From: Panorpa germanica
Lineage: Eukaryota > Arthropoda > Insecta > Mecoptera > Panorpidae
NCBI GenBank assembly: GCA_963678705.1
Contig: OY783209.1
Span: 15,500,001-15,564,000, forward strand
DNA: 64,000 bases
Direction of reading: 5' to 3'
The notes beneath the pieces are model-generated. The model saw only the letters and a list, made by a program, of their open reading frames with translations, was not told the DNA's origin and made no database searches. The position numbers and the translations under genes were made by a program. This document shows, in pieces, positions 10,080-21,425 of the stretch; within the stretch, counting starts at the first letter, position 1, and each line of letters starts with the position of its first letter.

Positions 10080-11255
10080 ATGGCTAGCGTTGACACAATG
10101 CCCATAGTGGAACATCAACAACCTAACGTGCAAAATCAGGAAAATCACCATCAGATTCCATGGATAACCGTAGTGGATAAAAAACGGTTAAAAAGCCCAG
10201 AAGAAGACAAACCGCGGAAACAAACAAAGATGAGTGACTACTGGCTATAGAAACCAATAGAAACAAGTAACAGATTTGAAAATCTCAACGTAGAGGAAGA
10301 ATCTAGTCAAACAAATATTGAACGTAAGCCTCCACCAGTAACTATATACAAAGTAGGAATTATTGAACACATCCACAAACTGCTCCAAGATATAACAAAT
10401 GGACAATATGAGATAAAAAATGTAGCGTTTGAAACAGTAAAAGTACAGGTTCATGATGCGGAATCCTTCGGTAAACTGATAAAGGAACTAGATAGCAGGA
10501 ATACTGAATATCACACATTCAGGCCTAAAAGCGAGAAAACTTTTAGGTTTGTTATGAGAGGTCTACATCATGGAACAGACATAAACTCCATTAAAGAGGC
10601 TCTATTGGAATTAGGTCACGAAGCCGTAAACATACACAACATAAAAAACAGAACCACAAAAAATCCTCTTCCAATGTTTTACATAGACATTATGCCTAAA
10701 GAAAACAATAAGGAAGTGTACTCCATAATAAATCTAAACAATAACATCGTGCAATGTGAACCGCCTCATGCAAAAAGAATTATTCCGCAATGCACCAGAT
10801 GCCAATCCTTCGGTCACACAAAGACTTATTGCCGTAAGTCTTTCAGATGCATCAAATGCGCAGGTTACCACGAAGCTAAAGACTGTAGTCGCAAAACACG
10901 CGATAACCAGGTAAAATGTGTTAATTGCAACAACGCTCATCCAGCCAACTATAGAGGTTGCATAGTCCACCAGCAACTCCAACATCGACTATACCCAGCA
11001 TTACGAGAGAAGAAAAACCCACAACAGCTGCAATTTATATCTGACCACCAAATTCATCCGGGCATGACAATCGCGCAAGCTGTCAACAACAAAAATAGCG
11101 TACAAGAAACACAACATAATCCAATTATTTCAACATATAATCAACCTAATAACAACATGGCAAAACTTGAAGAAATGCTCAGCAAGCTAATGGAACATAT
11201 GGGAGTTATGCTCATTATATACTGGAGTTATACTGTCATTAGTAAACTGGCATAA
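10080..11255 (+). pseudogene. LINE ORF1 (zinc-knuckle nucleic-acid chaperone) with one internal stop
   Basis: ATG at 10080 follows GCCGTC. The frame runs to TAA at 11253-11255 with a single TAG at 10248-10250 after DYWL. Without it the protein would be about 391 residues. Jockey-type ORF1 proteins bind element RNA. The middle region (FRFVMRGLHHGTDINSIKEA and on) is the PRE_C2HC-type domain found before zinc knuckles. Three knuckles follow: CTRCQSFGHTKTYC, CIKCAGYHEAKDC and CVNCNNAHPANYRGC. The stop overlaps the ORF2 start as TAATG. Confidence 0.85.
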
Positions 11256-13942
11256 TGGCTGTACACAAAAAAGATAAATACAAAATTGCAATGTGGAATG
11301 CAAATGGTCTTCACCAGCACTCGCAGGAAATCAAAGCTTTTATACTCAACCAGGATTTAGACATCATGATGGTAGCAGAGACTCACTTCACAGAACGGAA
11401 CTATATAAACGTTCCTAACTATAAAGTTTACAATACGAATCACCCGGATGGAAAGGCACGTGGAGGAACAGCCATAATAATAAGAGATAACATTAAACAT
11501 CATGAACGAGATAAGTACACTAAGGATCATCTACAAGCAACGAGTGTCTCAATAGAAGACGTACACGGACCAATAATTATATCTGCTATATATTGTCCAC
11601 CGAAGCACAACAACAAACAGCTGCATTTTGAGGAGTTCTTTAAAACATTGGGAAATAGATTTATAGCAGGAGGTGACTATAACGCCAAACATCCAACATG
11701 GGGTTCCAGACTAACTACGTCTAAGGGCAGAGAATTGGTAAAAACCATGACAGCAAATAAGCTGCAACATATGTCAACATATCAGCCAACCTATTGGCCT
11801 TCTGACAAGGAAAAAGTTCCTGATGTGATTGACTTTTTTATTATGAAAGGTATTGATACCAAGAAATGTAAGGCAGAATCTTGTTTGGAATTATCGTCTG
11901 ACCATTCACCCGTAATACTCACTGTTTATAAAAAGATACTCAATAAAGAAACTGAGCCATATTTACATAATAAAAGAACGAACTGGGATCTATTTAGACA
12001 TAAGTTAGAAGACCTAACCTCACTAAAAATACCATTAAGATCAGAAATAGACATAGAAGTAGCTGTGGAAAGCATAACAAAAAACATACAAGAAGCAGCA
12101 TGGTTTGCTACCCCCAAACATAAAATATTTCCAAGGAAAAATGATGTGCCACTCATTATTATGGAAAAAATAATGCAAAAAAGACATCTGCGGAAACTAT
12201 AGCAACAAAGGAGTGATTCGGTGTACAAACGAAAACTGAACAGAGCAACAAAAGAGTTGAAAGACATGTTATTAGAATATAAAAACCTTAAAATTCAAAA
12301 TTACCTTGCAAATCTAACGCCGTCTGAGGCATCAGACTACTCGCCATGGAAAGCAACACGAAAACTGAAGAGTACTCAACTGCACAACCCACCTATTAAA
12401 GACGGTAAGAATAAATGGGCCAAAAATGATAAAGATAAGGCTCTGATGTTTGCTAATCACCTGCAAGGGGTTTTTAAACCATATTCTTCAGAAATATCTG
12501 CAGCTGAAGAAAACGAAATTTCTGAATATCTGGATGCTCCTCTCCAAATGGATCTGCCCCATTCAAAAATTAAATACACTGACCTATTAAATACAATTTC
12601 CAAAGAAGTAAACATTAAAAAGTCACCCGGATTTGATCTAATAACTGGTAGAATCATTCATGAGTTACCATGGAAATGCATAAAACTATTAACATTTATA
12701 ATTAATGCAATACTTCGAACAAACTATTTCCCAAATAGTTGGGCAGTTGCCCAAATTATTATGATCCCTAAACCCGGAAAAAAACCAGAAGAGGTAACTT
12801 CATACAGGCCTATAAGCTTATTACCAATATTGTGTCTAAGGTTTTTGAAAAAATATATGTCAAAAAATTGAAAGAGATAATCGATACAAGAAAGCTAATC
12901 CCTGAGCATCAATTTGGATTCAGGAATAGACACGGAACTATTGAACAAGTACATCGACTTGTTAACAAAATCAACAAAGATCTGAACGCAAAAGGATACT
13001 GCTCAGCTGCCTACCTGGACATATCGCAAGCCTTCGACAAAGTATGGCACAAAGAAATCTTATTTCTTACTTTCAGCTGTTAAAATCGTATTTGACAAAT
13101 AGGCACTTCCTAGTGAAACAAGGTAGCGAGTATACAGATCTGTATCTTATCCAATCAGGAGTGGAGGACAGGGAAGCGTGCTTGGACCTACTCTGTATCT
13201 TCTTTATACAGCAGATCTGCCAATTACAAGATTAACTACAGTAGCAACGTTTGCTGATGACACAGCAGTACTATCATCGCACACACACCCTCGTCTAGCA
13301 TCACAGTATCTTCAGAACAACCTCAACATGATCGAAGTATGGCTCAAGAAATGGCGGATAAAAGTCAACGCATCCAAATCCGTACATGTAACTTTTACCA
13401 TGCGCAGAGGAACCTGTACACCAGTGAAAATTAACAACTGCGAACTACCACAATCCGATGATGCTAAATATCTCAGTATTCATCTGGACAAGAAGCTTAC
13501 ATGGCGGAAGCATATCTTTACGAAACGTAAACAGCTTGGCCTCAAACTAAGCAAGCTGTACTGGATGATAGGTCGTAAATCGAAACTTTCATTAGAAAAT
13601 AAGATACTACTCTATAAAGCTATATTAAAACCGATCTGGACTTACGGAATTCAGCTCTGGGGGACGGCAAGCAAATCCAATATTTCCATACTGCAGCGTT
13701 TTCAAAATAAAGTTTTACGTGCCATCGTTGACGCCACATACTATATATCCAACGAGGTTATTCAGCGGGACATTCCACTAGAATCCATCAATGATGTAAT
13801 TTATCAGTACAGTGTTAATTATAGTGAGAGACTCTCTAATCACCCAAATGTGCTAGCAAACCAACTATACGAGAGTGATAACAGTGAAATCCGTAGGTTA
13901 AAGCGTTGTCAACCAGCTGACTTAGCTTTAGGCCTAAGATAA
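11255..13942 (+). pseudogene. LINE ORF2: endonuclease and reverse transcriptase, several breaks
   Basis: The ATG at 11255 overlaps the ORF1 stop. The first 200 residues form an APE-type endonuclease: MWNANGL (Asn), VAETHF (Glu), GGDYNAKH (Asp/Asn) and SSDHSPV (Asp-His). A TAG at 12200-12202 interrupts the frame. Reverse transcriptase then reads KKSPGFDLITGRIIHELP, SYRPISLLP, AYLDISQAFDKVWH and the catalytic FADDTAVLSS, but in three different frames, with shifts near 12840, 13070 and 13175. The C-terminal part (GIQLWG, QNKVLRAIV) is intact to the TAA at 13940-13942. The family normally has one uninterrupted ORF2 of about 900 residues. Confidence 0.88.
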
Positions 13943-14125
13943 GTGCTCAAATAAGCAGTGAATGAATATCTTGCAACATAGAATGTAATAATTACAGAGA
14001 TCAGTCATTGGATTGATTCTCTCACATGTCACTTTTATAATATGTCATATTATAAGCTTATTGCCTGCACTGGCAGATTGCTGTTAACTCATTGAGATAA
14101 TAAAAAAAAAAATTTAAAAAAAAAA

Positions 14126-15716
14126 ATGGAGAACGCCTCGGACACTTGCGTAGTTGCTTCACCAAGTAGTAAACAACTCACTACAACCTTTGACCTTCTT
14201 TGCAAAGAAACTTACATCAACTGAACAAAAATACAGCACCTATGACAGAGAATTATTGGCTATGCATATAAAGCAGTAATTTTTTTTCGATTTCTGCTGG
14301 AGGCTAGACATTTTACAATCTACACGGATCACAAGCCATTGACATTTGCATTTCGTCAAACACCGGAAAAAGCTTCACCACGACAGCTTCGTCATTTGGA
14401 TTTTATTGGTCAATTTACTACAGACATAAAATTCATTCCTGGTAAAGATAATGTAGCAGCAGATGCGTGTTCAAGAATTTCACTCATAGTACCAACAGCC
14501 ATCACTAAGGAAGAACTGGCTGAAGCTCAAAATTAGGATGAAGAGTGGAAAATACTTCTAGATAAACCAGTCATTAAAACTACGCAAAATAATATTACAA
14601 AATGATAAAGAACTGATTTGTGATACATCGACTGACGACCATCGCCCATACGTGCCACAAACGCCCAGGGAAAACATTTTCAATAGTTTTCACATAATTG
14701 TACATCCAGGCGTTAAAACTACAGTAAAATTAATTAAAAGAAGATACGTATGGCGCAGTCTCAACAGGGATGTCACACAGTGTCACGAACATGTATACCA
14801 TGCCAACGTGTAAAAGTCAACAAACACACCACCAGCCAACTAGCACCACACTCAGAGGTACAGCATCGGTTTCAGCATATTAAGCAGGACATTGTTGGCC
14901 CTCTACCACCATCGGAAGGATATACCCACCTCGTCACTATGATAGATCGATTTTCGAGATGCCCTGAAGCAGTTCCAGACAATGACACTACAGCAGAAAA
15001 TATTGCAAGAGTCGTTATGTCAACATGGATAAGTCGAGTTCCAACTCGTATTGCAACGGATAGAGGTCCACAATTCGAATCATCATTTTTCCAACATCTT
15101 ACTCACCTACTCGGTATTCATCACATTAAAAGTACGGCTTACCATCCCACAGGAAACCGAAAAATAAAGATATGGAACCGTGACCTGAAGTGTGCACCAA
15201 AAACACAGCTAACCAACAATTGGGTACCTCAACTACCATTGGTACTACTCAGACTTCGTTCCATGGTCGTTCCAGAATTTGACACGAGTCCAACTGAAGT
15301 GAAGTATGGAGCAAACATTCATTTACCAGGTGGTTTTTATTACCGAGCAGCAAAACATTGATACAACAGAACTACCTACTATTCTATTTAAACTACGTGA
15401 AGCAATGAGAATAATTAGACCCATGATCGCAAAACATCATGCAAAACCAAAAATATTCATCCACACAGATTTGCACACAACCACTCACGTTTTCGTTAGA
15501 CAATATGCAGTACGTGGAACCTTACAACCTACTTATGATGGCCCATTTAAAATAATCAGCAGAGCAGCTAGGTATGCGATACAAACTGTTCGTGGTTCGC
15601 ACACTATATCTATTGACAGACTAAAACCAGATTACATACTTGAACCTTCAGTTCAACATGACAACAGTTCACTTCACCTGCGCAACATGAAGGACCGGAG
15701 CCACAATCAAGATTAA
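14126..15716 (+). pseudogene. Ty3/gypsy RNase H and integrase, 3' part of the split pol
   Basis: Resumes the pol split at 9763. The RNase H start (ENASDTC) has a one-base break, then a frame with IYTDHKPLTFAFRQ and FIPGKDNVAADACSR. A TAG at 14534-14536 and further stops precede integrase: [12 protein letters not shown] (zinc finger), [10 protein letters not shown] (first Asp) and [12 protein letters not shown] (second Asp). The expected third catalytic Glu after YHPTGN is not present (the text reads [11 protein letters not shown]). A frame change near 15310-15360 leads to the C-terminal segment PTYDGPFKIISRAARYAIQT (GPF motif), ending at 15714-15716. Inactive. The RNase H linker and integrase style suggest the CsRn1/Kabuki-like branch, weakly. 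Confidence 0.82.
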
Positions 15717-15764
15717 GAGAAGAGCAGCAACAGTAACCTGAAAAGGAAAATAGAAAGAAAAATA

Positions 15765-16432
15765 GGAAATAGAAATGTTACAATTTCAATCAGATGGGTC
15801 ACATGGCAAATAAGTGTACGTTACCAAAAGAAGGCAAAAGATGTTTTAGATGTCATCAAATTGGACATCTAGCGAAAGACTGCAAAAATGGAGATCAAAA
15901 GGTGGATTGCCAGATGAGGAAAATGATGGAAACACCAGCGAAGACAACAGAACCTGACAGGGTGCAACTGGATGAATACCACATGGTAATCACATTAAAT
16001 GGACGGGAAGTTCAAGCATTCATCGACCTGAAAAGTGATTGTACTACAATTAAAAAGACTCAGATGACCGAATGGGAACTAGACTACAATCCACACGATG
16101 CAAGATTACGAGGATTTGGATCAGGCGAATGTCAAGTAGTTAGGAAGTTGAAAATAAAGATCAGCGTAGACGAAGTTTCAGAAGAAATCGAAGTACTGAT
16201 AGTACCAGATGATGTACAGGTGACAAGAGTGATTGTCGGAAGAAATTTATTAGACAAAGAAAACGTCACCAGACAGAAAATTAAGGGACAACTGAAAATA
16301 TTGAGCAACGAAACCCACGGGAATCAGCTGTTAGATAACATATTGAATAGGCCAGGAAGCCAAATAAAACATGTCGATGCTTTAAGTAGACAACCACACG
16401 AGAAGTCTCTAGAGGCAAATGTTGCAGATTAG
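15765..16432 (+). pseudogene. Second Ty3/gypsy: zinc knuckles and protease fused to an RNase H tail
   Basis: Begins with a broken first knuckle (QMGHMANKC), then CFRCHQIGHLAKDC, then an aspartic-protease-like region. At the active site the text reads FIDLKSDCTTI, where DTGSDCT is expected, so the catalytic loop is altered. The protease flap and VGRNLLD end follow. The frame then jumps directly to NILNRPGSQIKHVDALSRQP, the end of a gypsy RNase H. Reverse transcriptase and most of RNase H are deleted without loss of frame. It abuts the previous gypsy at about 15717-15765 with no visible LTR. Confidence 0.8.
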
Positions 16433-17204
16433 AACGTAAGAACCATGAGAATAACCAAAGACGAGTGGCTAATAACGATGCAACGCCAGGACGATAAGTT
16501 ATAACATATATACGACGTTTTGAAAAAGAAACCAATAAATCCGGAAGAAAATCAGATCCATAAGGATTGTAAAATAATCAAAGGACGAATACATCGAAAA
16601 TTGGGAGAACAAAACACCAAATGGGTAGTGCCAAGCATGGTACAATGGAGAGTGGTGAAACAGAGTCTTGGGGCACTTCGGAGAGCTACGAACGTTACTT
16701 GACATGCAATGATACTATTGGTTCCTAAGGATGAAGAGATTCGTAAAAGATTATATAGCATCCTGTGTAGAATGCGCGTACCATCGTTTAGCAGCAGGCA
16801 CAAAAGAAGGATTATTACACAGCATCAAAAAAGAACCAATACCATTCCATACTGTACCATCTAGTGCCATTCCCAAAGAGTTTGAAAGGGAATGAACACA
16901 TCATTGTAATGGTGGATGCTTTTTCAAAGTATATCGTCATGAAGCCCGTAAAGACAACGACGAGCAAGTTAGTTGGGATATTCTTAGACGAAGTGATAGG
17001 AATATTAGGAATACCCAGAAGACTAATTAGTGACAGAGGAATAGCCTTCACCGCCAAATGATTCGAAGAATACAGAAAATTGGATAATGCCTACAGCTAC
17101 TCCTCGAGCTAATGGACAAGTAGAAAGGTTCAATAGGATGATACTATCAGCTGTAACAAAACTAACCAAGAAAGAAGATGTTAAAGACTGGGACAGCCAT
17201 CTAA

Positions 17205-18418
17205 TGGACGGTACAGACTAGTGCGACATAAACATGCGACATCAAACATTTATATATTTTCATTCATAAGTAGACATTATTTAGACTTGAGTGTACTAAA
17301 TATGTTTAGTTTTAAGTTGTACTTACGTACAGACCAGTACGACTTAAACATACGACACTAATAAAACCCTCATTTTTGCTATTTTAAAAAATTCTAGGTA
17401 GTATTTTTATGAAACAAAAATGTTTCAAAACCAAGTCGTTCTTTGTCAAAGAGAATTTGAATATGGTCCCGAAAAAAAGGGTCGAATACCTACTCAGTCT
17501 TTACTATAATTTCAGTGTGAATAGACGTGAGTTGCTTTTAGAAAATAAATAAAAATATTTTAAAATGGAGTTTAAATGAACAAATGAAATTTGTATAAAT
17601 TTGAATGAAAATTATAGACAATATCCATGTCTTTGGAATGCAAAAGACATGAAGTATAAAAGCCGCGAAAGTAAACACGACGCTTAATAACATATTTGTA
17701 AAGCAATAAATTATAAAAATAAAAACGAAGTTATTACAAAAATTCGAAACCTACAAGCACAGTTTTTTAGAGAGCGTAGGAAATACAACACTATGAAGAA
17801 GTCTGGAACTGGTGCCAGCTTCATTTCCAAATGGTTTGGATAAGAAGTATTATTGTTTTTTCGCGATAAAAACAAAGTGCGTTCGTGTAAGGTAGGAGGG
17901 GCTGAGTTAGCTCATAAAACAATTTAATTACTCTTATAAATTTAATATCAGGTTTAAAGAAATACATATTTCATAAGAAATATTACAACTGTTTAATTGT
18001 GTTTAAATGAAAGGTAAAAAATTTAACAGAACATCTTCATTACCGCACATCGTATATGAAACTGAGCATTGCGACATGATAAGATTATATATTCAATGTC
18101 AATATCAAAACAATAAAATAAATAAAATATTATCTCTGTTTTGCAGTAAGTATTCACGCCAAGCATTGAATTTGTAAAAGGAGATACCGCTGCATACGAA
18201 TGCAAAGAATTGTCGGCTTACCCGAACTGAACAATAGACCCATTTCAACCCTCGTCAAGAAGGATCTATTGTTAAAGATTTTTTTCTAAAGCAGGTTAAA
18301 GGAATTCGTTCAAAATATCAAAGCTTCCGACGTATTAAGTTGCATGTCGCACAAGTGTGGACGTGTTGTACAACTTATTACAACAAATGTTTTATGTCGC
18401 ACTAGTCTGTACCGTCCA
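17205..18418. mobile_element. PIF/Harbinger-like DNA transposon, probably non-autonomous
   Basis: Perfect 28-bp terminal inverted repeats at 17205-17232 and 18391-18418, beginning TGGACGGTACAGACTAGTGC. The 3-bp target duplication TAA lies at 17202-17204 and 18419-18421, confirmed by the interrupted gypsy reading across it. A 3-bp TWA duplication is typical of PIF/Harbinger. A diverged direct copy of the terminal repeat lies inside at about 17328-17362, and another inverted one at about 18343-18375. No transposase DDE motif was found. A MADF-like coding remnant sits in the middle. Confidence 0.75.
17565..17843 (+). pseudogene. MADF-like DNA-binding domain remnant inside the DNA transposon
   Basis: From an ATG at 17565 one frame reads through three stops to a TAA at 17841. 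It contains ENYRQYPCLWNAKDMKYKSR and, later, KIRNLQAQFFRERRKYNT then KKSGTGASFISKWFG. This matches the layout of MADF domains (Y..xPxLWN..xxxYKxR, then a KxLRxxFxRExxK helix, then KSG.G and W). MADF/SANT-like proteins accompany transposase in PIF/Harbinger elements. A captured host exon is the alternative. Stops at codon 5 and a double stop after HDA make it non-coding now. Confidence 0.6.
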
Positions 18419-18710
18419 TAAGAGCAATACAATGGGGATTAAATAACATGCAGAGTAGGACGACGAAGAGGACCCCACATCTGCTATTATTTGATTATAA
18501 ACCTCAGAATGCATTACAGAATAAATTGTTTCTCACATTAGGTTGGGACTAAGACAACGATTATGACAATGTAGAAGATCTAACCGAACAACAATTAACA
18601 ATTTCAAAAACAATTAACAAAGTAACAATTTCTTCCAAGCTGGAGCAGTTGTCTTTACATTTTAGGCAAGAATTTACAGAAACATTATTCAGGATCACAT
18701 AACAAAAGAA

Positions 18711-20945
18711 TTTTTTTTAAAAAGTTAAGATTTGTAGCAACATTAGTGAAAAGACTGTCACACCGTGCAGATTTTATCGATTTTTTTAATTTTTAAAATA
18801 TTCAACTTTATATATTTTTCGGATAACTGTTATAACTTGGCCTATCTCCCACTTCCGGCTTGACGTCGATTTCTGGGACACCCTGTATAAGACAGTTAGA
18901 ACTCATATAATTTGTCAGAATTCGTTTCTCGTATTATGCATTCTCATACACCTCCAACGCCTGCACTAAATAGCTATTTAAGAAACAATTTCATATTATG
19001 AGTTCTAATGTAATTATATAACTCGATCTGTATATACGATAAGTATATCTACTTTTATCTATATTAGAACTTTGTTATCAACGCAGTGGTTATTTATTTC
19101 TCAAATATTAACCAAGAAAAGCATTAAATTTGACATAGTGTTGATAACAGCCAAAGGAATGTGATTTACTAAATTCTTTAAAATTCACGAAAATGTGACA
19201 CACATCTTATACTTACTATTATAATTTATATTTAATTAAAAAATAATAATAACATTAATTTCTAAGGAAAATTATTAATATTGCAGATATAATATCTGCT
19301 TTATTTACAGTTTACAAAAATTATAGTTACTATATATGTAGTTCACACAATTATAACCTATACTATTGTTGTAAGTACGCACAATATCGTACTTATCTTT
19401 TTATTTCTAATATAAATGTTATTTATTTTATAAGAATTGTATTATGTTAGCTTCAATTTTAATATTAAAATTGTAACAAATTATTATTTAAATTAAGCGC
19501 TTGTAAACATTGACGCTGGTCTGTGGACATTTTGTATTGTTTTAATCCTACGTAACTCTGAAGTGGTGTTATATGATGGTAATAAAAGCCAGCGGACGAG
19601 TGGTACAGCAGTGTGGTACTAGAGACAGAGTACCAGTTTGGTTCTAAACTCAGAAGTATCAGCAGCTCTCTGATAAGTGAGAACTGGTGTTCAATTGTTT
19701 TATTATATTTTGTTGAACACGTTTTGCTTTTAGTTAATTATTACACAAAGAAATTATATTAAGTTAAATATTTAGCATCCTTTCTAATTAAGTAAAATAC
19801 TACTGTAATTAAGTGTTTAGATGACTAAATAAAACTAATTGATTACTTATTTTAATAAAAAGTGTTATAATTAATAGTATAAAAAGATATTAATTCTTCG
19901 ACAAGGTACGTTGAATGCATGGCCATTTTAGCCGCTCGAAATAGTCTCTATTTCAACAATACTCTTCGAACAAGAAATCTATTAATCAACTTAAAAGAGC
20001 TTATTCTTATCCTGTGAATATTCTGTGATTATCTGGTGGATAATCGCCAACGGAAGAATCTACATTCAGAAGCTAGCAACCCGGCGGGATGTATTAGCCA
20101 AGCTGAGTAATCTCCTTCTAGAACGAGCAGCCGACCTCTTTTCACAACATTAATGACAGGTGTAACGTCCCGGCGATAATCTACCAATCTTATCACTACA
20201 CTATATATACTATATATTTCCTACATATATGTACTAATAAATTCAATATACAATATTAATCAATTGTGAATATAGATAAAAATACGTAAGTTAATTATTT
20301 ATATATATATATATAACAAAAATCACATCGTTAAATTTAAAAATACTTCGTTATTATTAAGTTTAGTCGTTTTTATATTGGGATGATGTTAAACGATATT
20401 GTATTATGCAACTTTGCTTTATAGACTTTTTATTCTGAACTAGGTATTTGTTTGCTTCGACATACATAAATGTAATAGATATATACAATGTTAATTTTTC
20501 GATACATTGAAGAAATAAACAAATATCCAGAATAATGATTTCGCACTGTATTTAACATACGCTATAATACCCATATAATATCTTTCAATATTTTTCAATA
20601 AAACAAGAAAAATGTGATAAAAGTCAAATCAAAAACACTATTTTGTGTTAAAAATGAAAGAAACGCTAGCAACATTTTTTCTCAATAGAAATAGATAACG
20701 AAGTTATGTTGATAAAATTGCTTTATTGAATAATTAAGAAATTATTATTACGTAACTAAACAACGAATAAAGTACATATCTGCCAACGTTCAGTAGAATG
20801 TCAAAACCATTATCAAATCTCATGGGTGATACCTTTGCGTTTGCATATATTTTATCAAGAAAGTCTAAATAAAATTTGAAAGAAATTTACTGTTTATATA
20901 CTTACGGTTGGTATTGTATTTATTCAATTCGTACCCATTGTAATA
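18711..20945. other. Mostly unassigned AT-rich DNA upstream of the zinc-finger gene
   Basis: No supported gene. At about 18855-18888 the text ends GGGACACCCTGTA, a common terminal-repeat end of insect Tc1/mariner elements (next to TA), but no matching left end was found. Around 19500-20180 the composition is less AT-rich, with AATAAA-like signals and a GGTGGATAATCGCC segment, which could be a decayed LTR-element leader; this is unproven. A short (AT)n run lies at 20300-20315. The last 150 bp, ending in ATTTTACAG at about 20948-20956, look like an intron end. Confidence 0.4.
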
Positions 20946-20956
20946 CTATTTTACAG

Positions 20957-21425
20957 TGAAAATGGAAAATACTGATGTCGATATAGAAGCAGACTTATTT
21001 TCTGACTCTAAGAATATCAATATTAAAAGAGAAAATGAAGTAATCTGGATCATATATGACGAAATCCATGTTAAAGCAGAAATTAAAGATGAAACAATAG
21101 TATCAGGAAGTCCGCAAGATGGACTATTTAATAACTGTATAACATATGAAGAGCCACGAATTCCAAAATATGTGTACTGCATGAGTACCTACATCTGCAT
21201 GAGTACCTACAAAGACATGGAGTTTTTGAATGAACATCTAGAAGCCTATCCTGATTGCAAACAATTTAGTAATGGGAATTGTAGTGTTAGTTGCAATAGT
21301 GTCTACAATAATGGCAGTAAAGTTGTCGAGCATCACCTAACTGGCCGAACTGTTGATAAACGTTTTACAGTCGCAAACTCTGGTGATGGCTATTGCGATT
21401 TTAAGCTGCCCGCCGTTGAATCGAC
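20957..21425 (+). pseudogene. C2H2 zinc-finger gene, N-terminal exon part (1 of 3)
   Basis: A splice acceptor (TTTTACAG) precedes the exon, and ATG at 20962 begins MENTDVDIEADLFSDSKN. The segment IHVKAEIKDE resembles the acidic N-terminal motif of insect zinc-finger transcription factors. No zinc-finger-associated domain is clear. The frame is open to 21425, where a gypsy LTR begins; read-through into the LTR adds only spurious residues. The coding sequence resumes in the same phase at 34187. Likely nuclear DNA-binding protein, identity unknown. This exon alone shows no break, but the gene as a whole is disrupted. Confidence 0.7.

Larger units (their letters stand above)
9774..14125 (+). mobile_element. 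Jockey-like LINE, full-length insertion with degraded ORF2
   Basis: Inserted in the gypsy RNase H codons with an 11-bp target duplication, ATGGAGAACGC, at 9763-9773 and 14126-14136. Contents: about 300 bp of 5' untranslated region, ORF1 (10080-11255), ORF2 (11255-13942), a 3' untranslated region of about 160 bp and an A-rich tail. There is no RNase H domain, which fits the jockey clade. ORF1 has one nonsense codon and ORF2 has one nonsense codon and three frame changes, so the copy is inactive. Confidence 0.88.
16433..18710 (+). pseudogene. Integrase of the second gypsy, split by a DNA transposon
   Basis: Pieces of integrase continue in shifting frames: IVMVDAFSKYIVMKP (first Asp), GIPRRLISDRGIAFTAK (second Asp), then ATPRANGQVERFNRMI (third Glu). 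At 17204 the sequence is cut by a 1.2-kb element. It resumes at 18422 as AIQWGLNNMQSRTTK and then LLLFDYKPQNALQNK, the usual end of this integrase type. Many stops are present. Removing the insertion and one copy of TAA restores continuity of the sequence. Confidence 0.8.

Noticed and set aside
18855..18888. Mariner-like terminal repeat end (GGGACACCCTG before TA)
   Set aside because: No matching left end or transposase nearby, so no element is claimed.
19070..19160. Inverted TGTTATCAAC / GTTGATAACA pair
   Set aside because: Only 10 bp long, about 70 bp apart and without a flanking duplication; likely chance or a hairpin.
19490..20180. Possible LTR and leader of another gypsy element
   Set aside because: No paired LTR, primer site or coding sequence could be tied to it; kept only as a remark under the unassigned interval.
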